17,236 bases of DNA from an uncultured Collinsella sp. GTDB taxonomy: Bacteria; Actinomycetota; Coriobacteriia; Coriobacteriales; Coriobacteriaceae. Of the stretch, positions 13,357 to 17,236 are shown in pieces. Numbering within the stretch: position 1 is the first letter of the stretch; every line of letters starts with the position of its first letter. The position numbers and the translations under genes were made by a program. Location of the stretch: positions 1 through 17,236 of the forward strand of contig URBM01000024.1 in NCBI GenBank assembly GCA_900545995.1, written 5' to 3'. The notes under the pieces are model-generated. The model made no database searches. It was not told the DNA's origin and worked only from the letters and a program-made list of their open reading frames with translations.

Positions 13357-14688
13357 ATGAAGTACTTTGGCACCGACGGCTTTCGCGGTGAGGCCAACGT
13401 TGGGCTGACGGTAGAGCACGCTTATAAGATTGGCCGTTTTGTGGGCTGGTATTACGGCGCCAATCGCAGTGCTAAGGCGCGCGTGATCGTGGGCAAGGAC
13501 ACGCGTCGTTCGAGCTATATGTTCGAGGCGGCGCTGGTGAGCGGCTTGGTCGCGAGCGGCGCGGACGCCTACATGCTGCACGTGATCCCGACGCCGGGCG
13601 TGGCGCATCAGACGGTCGAGGGCTGCTTCGACTGCGGCATCATGATCAGCGCGAGCCACAACCCGTTTTGCGATAACGGCATTAAGCTCGTCAACAGCGA
13701 CGGCTTTAAGATGGACGAGGACGTACTGGAGCTCATCGAGGACTACATCGATGGCAAGAGCGAGGTGCCGCTGGCCACGGGCAACCACATCGGCGCCACG
13801 GTGGACTACATGCAGGGCCGCAACCGCTACATTGCTTCGCTCATCGCCAGCGCGAACTTTTCGCTGCAGGGCGTCAAGATCGGCATCGACTGCGCCAACG
13901 GCTCGGCGTCCTCGGTGGCCAAGCCGGTGTTTGACGCGCTGGGCGCCGACGTGCGCGTGATCAACGCCGCGCCCGATGGTTTTAACATCAACGTCGACTG
14001 CGGCTCCACGCATATGGAGCGTCTGCAGCGCCATGTGGTGGAGCAGGGCCTGGACGTGGGCTTTGCCTACGACGGCGATGCCGACCGCTGCCTGGCCGTG
14101 GATGAGCGCGGTCGCGTGGTAGACGGCGACCAGATCCTGTACGTGTGCGGCGTGTATCTGAACAAGCATGGGCGACTCTCGGGCGGTACCGTGGTGCCGA
14201 CGATTGCCAGCAACTTTGGCCTGGTCAAGTCGCTGGAGCTTGCCGGTCTGAGCGCCGTGACCAGCGGCGTGGGCGACCGTCACGTGTATGCCAAGATGCG
14301 CGAGGGCGGCTACAGCCTGGGTGGCGAGCAGACGGGCCATACGATCTTTGGCGATATCGAGCGCACGGGCGACGGCATTATGACCTCGCTGCGCGTGATG
14401 GAAGTGATTCGTGCCGAGCGTGAGACGCTCTCGCAGCTCACGGCTCCGTGCAAGCTGCTGCCGCAGGCGCAGGTGGCCGTGCACGTGGCGGACAAGGACG
14501 CCGCGCTCGAGAACATGGGCGTGCAGAACGCCATCGCCGAGGCCGAGGCTGCGCTGGCAGGCGAGGGCCGCGTGCTCGTGCGCAAGAGCGGAACCGAGTC
14601 GGTGATCCGCGTGCTGGCAGAGGCACCCGACCAAGCAGCCGCTGACGCCGCCATGAAGCGCATCGCAGGCGCCCTGGAAGCTTTGTAG
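13357..14688 (+). CDS. glmM: Phosphoglucosamine mutase
   Basis: GlmM interconverts glucosamine-6-phosphate and glucosamine-1-phosphate, the step feeding UDP-GlcNAc for peptidoglycan and other envelope polymers; it acts in the cytoplasm. The 443-aa length is standard. The N-terminus MKYFGTDGFRGEAN is characteristic. The catalytic phosphoserine is Ser100 in ISASHNPFCDNGIK. The Mg-binding loop is DGDADR (239-244), the sugar-binding loop is GGEQTGH (322-328), and the phosphate-binding loop is RKSGTES (409-415). In phosphoglucomutases proper the Mg loop and specificity loop differ, so GlmM is the best call. The ATG at 13357 follows AAGGAG at 6 bases. A hairpin directly upstream suggests separate expression from, or attenuation after, the DUF4012 gene. 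The stop codon lies at the edge of a perfect 12-bp hairpin. No glmS is nearby. Confidence 0.96.
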   Translation: MKYFGTDGFRGEANVGLTVEHAYKIGRFVGWYYGANRSAKARVIVGKDTRRSSYMFEAALVSGLVASGADAYMLHVIPTPGVAHQTVEGCFDCGIMISASHNPFCDNGIKLVNSDGFKMDEDVLELIEDYIDGKSEVPLATGNHIGATVDYMQGRNRYIASLIASANFSLQGVKIGIDCANGSASSVAKPVFDALGADVRVINAAPDGFNINVDCGSTHMERLQRHVVEQGLDVGFAYDGDADRCLAVDERGRVVDGDQILYVCGVYLNKHGRLSGGTVVPTIASNFGLVKSLELAGLSAVTSGVGDRHVYAKMREGGYSLGGEQTGHTIFGDIERTGDGIMTSLRVMEVIRAERETLSQLTAPCKLLPQAQVAVHVADKDAALENMGVQNAIAEAEAALAGEGRVLVRKSGTESVIRVLAEAPDQAAADAAMKRIAGALEAL

Positions 14689-14715
14689 TTACGCGGTTTT
14701 ACCAAACCGCGTAAC
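14688..14715 (+). terminator. Perfect 12-bp hairpin at the glmM stop codon
   Basis: GTTACGCGGTTT (14688-14699) and AAACCGCGTAAC (14704-14715) pair perfectly around the 4-base loop TACC. The last base of the TAG stop is part of the stem. No T tract follows, so it may protect the mRNA 3' end or act together with the next hairpin rather than terminate alone. Confidence 0.55.
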
Positions 14716-14759
14716 GGCTCGACGGTGCCAAAACATTGACGTTAACGGACTAGGTGGAG

Positions 14760-14798
14760 AAAGGGGGCGCCGCGGATTGGTTCTGCGGCGCCCCCTTT
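14760..14798. terminator. GC-rich bidirectional hairpin between convergent genes
   Basis: AAAGGGGGCGCCGC (14760-14773) and GCGGCGCCCCCTTT (14785-14798) form a perfect 14-bp stem with an 11-base loop, between glmM and the convergent M32 gene. A-rich and T-rich ends on the stem suit termination on both strands, although the T runs are short. Confidence 0.75.
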
Positions 14799-14820
14799 GC
14801 GTTGGCGTGTCGGGTATGTT

Positions 14821-16395
14821 CTACAGCTCGTAGAGCGTGGTGAACTTGTCCTGCAGGTAGCTGCAGTAGTAGCGGGCGTCGAACGTCATACCACAGGCGC
14901 CCTTGATGAGCTCCGGCGCGTCCTTGGCGCGGCCCCACTGCCAAATGTGCTCGCCCAGCCACGCGCGGACGGGTGCCAGGTCGCCGCTCGCGCAGGCGCC
15001 GGTAAGGTCGACGCCGTCGCGGCACATGGCTGGCACAAACATGGCGTCGTAGGCGCTGCCCAGTGCATACGTGGGGAAGTAACCAAACGAGCCGCCGCTC
15101 CAGTGCGTATCCTGCAGGCAGCCGCGCGTGTCGTCGGGAACCGGAATGCCCAGGTACTCGTCCATAAAGCGGTTCCAAAGCGCGGGGATATCCTTGGCCG
15201 TGGCCTCGCCGGCAAACAGCATGCGCTCGATCTCGTAGCGCACCATAACGTGCAGCGGATAGGTGAGCTCGTCGGCTTCGGTGCGGATCAGCGACGGCTG
15301 CGCAATGTTCACGGCGCGGTAGAGCGCGTCCTCGTCCACGTTGCCGTAGACCTCGGGCGCGTGACGGCGCAAGACCTCGAGCAGCGGGCCCATAAAGGCG
15401 CGGCTGCGAGCAACGGTGTTTTCGAAGAAGCGGCTCTGGCTCTCGTGGATGCCCATGGAGGTTCCGCCCTCAAGACAGGTGCGCGCGTAAGCGGGGTTCA
15501 CGCCCAGCTCGTACATGGCGTGGCCGGCCTCGTGGATGATGCTGTAGACGTTGGAGATGCAATCGTCCTCGTGGATATGCGTGGCGATGCGCGCGTCGCC
15601 CACCGAGAAGCCCTCGCTAAACGGATGCTCGGTAAAGGCGAGCGTGGTGTTGTCCAGGTCCAGGCCCACAAGCTTCATCAGGTCAAAGCTCATGGCGCGC
15701 TGGGCAGCCTCGGGCACATGGGCGTGCAAAAAGTCGGCAGCGGGTTGCTGGCCGCGCTCACCGATGGCATGCACGAGCGGCACGACGGTGGCCTTGACCT
15801 CATCGCAAAACGCGTCGAAGCTCTCGGTGGAAAGGCCACGCTCGTACTGGTCGAGCCATACATCGTACGGGTCACGCTTGGGGTCCATGAGCTCAGCTTG
15901 ATGCTTAAGCTGACCGACGATCTTGTCGACATAGGGCTCAAAGCTCGCCCAGTCGTTGGCCGCCTTGGCCTTGTGCCACACGGCATCGGCCTCGCAGGTG
16001 AGTCTGGTCCAGGCCTCGGCTTCCTCGGTGGGGATGGCGCTGGCTTCGCGCTGGTCGCGGTCGAGCACGCGGATCTCGTCAAGCAGCTGCGGGTCGTCGA
16101 TCTTTTCGCCCGCGACCGCCTCACGCGCTAGAGAGCGCACGAGCTCAATGGACTTTTTGCTGGTCAGGAGCTTGTGATGTTCGCCGGCAAGGGTGCCCAT
16201 GGCATCCGCGCGGGCCGCGGCGCCGTTGGCGGGGGCAATCGTCGCGCCATCGAACTCGGCAATTTTGAGCAGGTACTCGCGGGTCCACAGTTTGCCTTCG
16301 AGCTTGCGGAATTTTTTGACGGCCTTATCGACCTTGATGCCGTTGGGCGTCTTGCCCGCTGCGGGCTTGGCTTTCTTATCGTGCTTCTTTCCCAT
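14821..16395 (-). CDS. M32 family metallocarboxypeptidase
   Basis: This cytoplasmic zinc carboxypeptidase removes C-terminal residues from peptides (Taq carboxypeptidase family). The 524-aa protein has the active-site motif HEAGH at 288-292 (His288 and His292 bind metal, Glu289 is catalytic). The third ligand is Glu318 within HESQSRFFEN (317-326), a signature of M32. Other family segments are DARIATH (267-273), PLHVMVRYEIE and the C-terminal HWSGGSFGYFPTYALGSAYDAMF. It is predicted to be all-helical. The N-terminus adds an unusual Lys-rich stretch (MGKKHDKKAKPAAGK) of about 15-25 residues relative to the core. It is not a signal peptide, as it lacks a hydrophobic segment. The start at 16395 follows AAGGAT. 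Together with the M16 enzyme, the window holds two intracellular peptide-degrading enzymes, although they are not linked in an operon. Confidence 0.95.
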   Translation of the reverse strand: MGKKHDKKAKPAAGKTPNGIKVDKAVKKFRKLEGKLWTREYLLKIAEFDGATIAPANGAAARADAMGTLAGEHHKLLTSKKSIELVRSLAREAVAGEKIDDPQLLDEIRVLDRDQREASAIPTEEAEAWTRLTCEADAVWHKAKAANDWASFEPYVDKIVGQLKHQAELMDPKRDPYDVWLDQYERGLSTESFDAFCDEVKATVVPLVHAIGERGQQPAADFLHAHVPEAAQRAMSFDLMKLVGLDLDNTTLAFTEHPFSEGFSVGDARIATHIHEDDCISNVYSIIHEAGHAMYELGVNPAYARTCLEGGTSMGIHESQSRFFENTVARSRAFMGPLLEVLRRHAPEVYGNVDEDALYRAVNIAQPSLIRTEADELTYPLHVMVRYEIERMLFAGEATAKDIPALWNRFMDEYLGIPVPDDTRGCLQDTHWSGGSFGYFPTYALGSAYDAMFVPAMCRDGVDLTGACASGDLAPVRAWLGEHIWQWGRAKDAPELIKGACGMTFDARYYCSYLQDKFTTLYEL

Positions 16396-16513
16396 ACCGT
16401 ATCCTTAATCTCGCAGGCCGAGCGCCGCAGGCGGGTGCGCGGCCAGTTTGCACAACTACCTGCCTTGTACCCAGCGCGAACAAAACGGAACGCGGCGATG
16501 CGCTCGCGAAATG

Positions 16514-16522
16514 TGTTATCCT
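16514..16522 (+). promoter_or_regulatory. Extended -10 promoter of the T-box/pheS transcript
   Basis: TGTTATCCT fits the extended -10 pattern TGnTATnnT. No good -35 lies 16-18 bases upstream, which an extended -10 can tolerate. Transcription would begin near 16530, just ahead of the basal helix of the T-box. Confidence 0.5.
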
Positions 16523-16529
16523 ATAGCCC

Positions 16530-16817
16530 AATGCGTTGACGGAGAGGGTTTTGCCCGCCGCGTCGCCGGCAAGAGAGGGAAGGTCATGGGCTGTAAGCCT
16601 TCCTGCGGTGGCAAGGGCCAAGCGTTCACTCCCGAGCAGCGACCTCAACGGGCACGCGGCCGGCGGCGGCGATGTCCCCAGTAGGGAAGCCGTGAGCCTC
16701 GCGACAAGGGGCACAGAGTGGGCGCGGCGGGCCAGACATCCGCCGGGTCAAACAAGGTGGTACCGCGGAATTCAACCGTCCTTGGGCAATGTACATGCCC
16801 GAGGACGGTTTTTTGTT
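16530..16817 (+). ncRNA. T-box riboswitch, probably tRNA-Phe-responsive
   Basis: The T-box core AAGGTGGTACCGCGG lies at 16754-16768, with the TGGT bulge (16758-16761) that pairs with the NCCA end of uncharged tRNA. A strong terminator follows it. Upstream, CGTTGA (16534-16539) pairs with TCAACG (16645-16650) to close stem I. The inner arm AGGGAAGG/CCTTCCT forms a distal helix. TTC followed by A at 16625-16627, on the 3' side of stem I, is the best candidate specifier codon for Phe, in agreement with pheS downstream. The exact stem I fold is tentative. Uncharged tRNA-Phe would stabilise the antiterminator and switch on pheS. Confidence 0.88.
16774..16817 (+). terminator. T-box-controlled terminator
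   Basis: AACCGTCCT pairs with AGGACGGTT, with a further inner GGGCA/TGCCC pairing around ATGTACA, followed by a run of T. The 5' side of the stem lies immediately after the T-box core, so the antiterminator and terminator are mutually exclusive. Confidence 0.9.
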
Positions 16818-16900
16818 ACCGAACCGGGCCGCACATCCGTAAGCGTCGGGCGGCGCCAGCCACTCCGGCAAGCGGATGCGCGAGAGACGAAAGGGAAGAC

Positions 16901-17186
16901 ATGAGTCTGATTGATGATCTGGTCAAACTCGAGGAAGAGGCTAAGGAGCTCGTCGCAGGCGCCGACGACGCCGCCAAGCTCGAGGCTGCGCGCGTTGAGC
17001 TGCTCGGTCGCAAGGGCCGCATCACCGGTCTGATGCGCATGATGGGCAAGCTCGCCCCCGAGGATCGTCCCGTCATGGGCAAGCGCGCCAACGAGATGCG
17101 CCAGCTGATCGAGGGCATGCTCGACGAGCGCACCACCGAGATGAAGGCCGCCGCCCTCAAGCACGCACTCGAGCACGACGCCGTCG
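16901..17186 (+). CDS. pheS: Phenylalanine--tRNA ligase alpha subunit, N-terminal fragment
   Basis: Only the first 95 codons are present. The fragment MSLIDDLVKLEEEAKELVAG... is the N-terminal coiled-coil region of PheS, which contacts tRNA-Phe. The pattern ARVELLGRKGRITGLMRMMG followed by the (A/P)xxRPxxGxxxNxxR element (EDRPVMGKRANEMRQ) is a hallmark of the family. The full enzyme is an alpha2-beta2 heterotetramer, with PheT normally encoded next. The ATG at 16901 has AAGGGAAG about 4 bases upstream, and the T-box leader supports the identity. Genuine sequence ends at about 17186. The codons after Val95 are Illumina adapter, and the in-frame stop near 17231 is an artefact, not the end of the protein. 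Confidence 0.92.
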
Positions 17187-17236
17187 CTGTCTCTTATACA
17201 CATCTGACGCTGCCGACGATAAGGCTCGTGTAGATC
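17187..17236. other. Illumina Nextera adapter sequence (not biological)
   Basis: CTGTCTCTTATACACATCT at 17187-17205 is the 19-bp Tn5 mosaic end. GACGCTGCCGACGA at 17206-17219 is the Nextera read-1-side adapter in reverse complement. TAAGGCTC at 17220-17227 occupies the 8-base i5 index position. GTGTAGATC at 17228-17236 begins the reverse complement of the P5 flow-cell sequence. The order and spacing match a library end exactly, so these 50 bases should be trimmed. Confidence 0.98.

Larger units (their letters stand above)
16396..16900. other. 505-bp divergent region: promoter, T-box leader and pheS leader
   Basis: The first 110 bases, upstream of the M32 gene, show no gene or clear promoter for that gene. 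From about 16514 the region holds an extended -10 promoter, a T-box riboswitch with its terminator, and an 84-base spacer ending in the pheS ribosome binding site. Short reading frames inside the T-box are not credible genes. Confidence 0.7.

Noticed and set aside
13228..14634. 468-codon open frame on the minus strand opposite glmM
   Set aside because: It is His/Ala-rich shadow translation of a clear glmM gene.
14797..16131. 444-codon open frame opposite the M32 carboxypeptidase
   Set aside because: It is an antisense shadow; the M32 motifs on the other strand are complete.
16536..16904. Plus-strand reading frames within the T-box leader
   Set aside because: They cross the structured leader and terminator, and composition and position fit an untranslated leader.

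Overview
The window looks like chromosomal DNA from a GC-rich Gram-positive bacterium. The gene set, the codon choice (mostly G or C in third positions), a T-box leader ahead of pheS and the many small palindromic intergenic repeats fit a gut actinobacterium of the Coriobacteriia, most likely Collinsella. That assignment is inference from memory of the group, not a database result. Both ends look like assembly ends: the left edge cuts through a palindromic repeat, and the last 50 bases are unremoved Illumina Nextera adapter, so the window is probably one whole draft contig and genuine sequence stops at about 17186.

Layout. 1-4085 holds two minus-strand housekeeping genes: 5-formyltetrahydrofolate cyclo-ligase and a large M16C (PreP-like) zinc metallopeptidase. 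A 370-bp gap between them is packed with three palindromic repeat structures. 4086-9142 is the most accessory-looking part. It holds a long AT-richer control region with two near-identical 46-bp blocks of GAGAGATAA repeats, an AlbA_2/HATPase_c_4/winged-helix regulator-like protein, an unrecognised 163-aa protein on the minus strand, an HNH endonuclease whose N-terminal half may read modified bases, a small zinc-ribbon protein, and a convergent DUF5710 protein. This segment ends at tRNA-Val(GAC), which has a clear promoter and terminator of its own.

9789-14688 is a plus-strand run: an EamA-type transporter, a membrane-anchored DUF4012 protein with a long low-complexity cytoplasmic tail, and glmM, which makes glucosamine-1-phosphate for peptidoglycan. 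Strong hairpins separate glmM from a convergent M32 carboxypeptidase (minus strand). The window closes with a T-box riboswitch and the first 95 codons of pheS, truncated by the adapter.

How the genes fit together: folate C1 metabolism, peptidase, amino-sugar and aminoacyl-tRNA synthetase genes are core functions placed side by side without evident shared regulation. The regulator-like protein, HNH protein and small zinc proteins form a plausible accessory or defence-type cluster bounded by the M16 gene and the tRNA. No integrase, methyltransferase or CRISPR is present to make that firm. The most striking non-coding signals are the repeat array upstream of the AlbA_2 gene and three families of intergenic palindromes.
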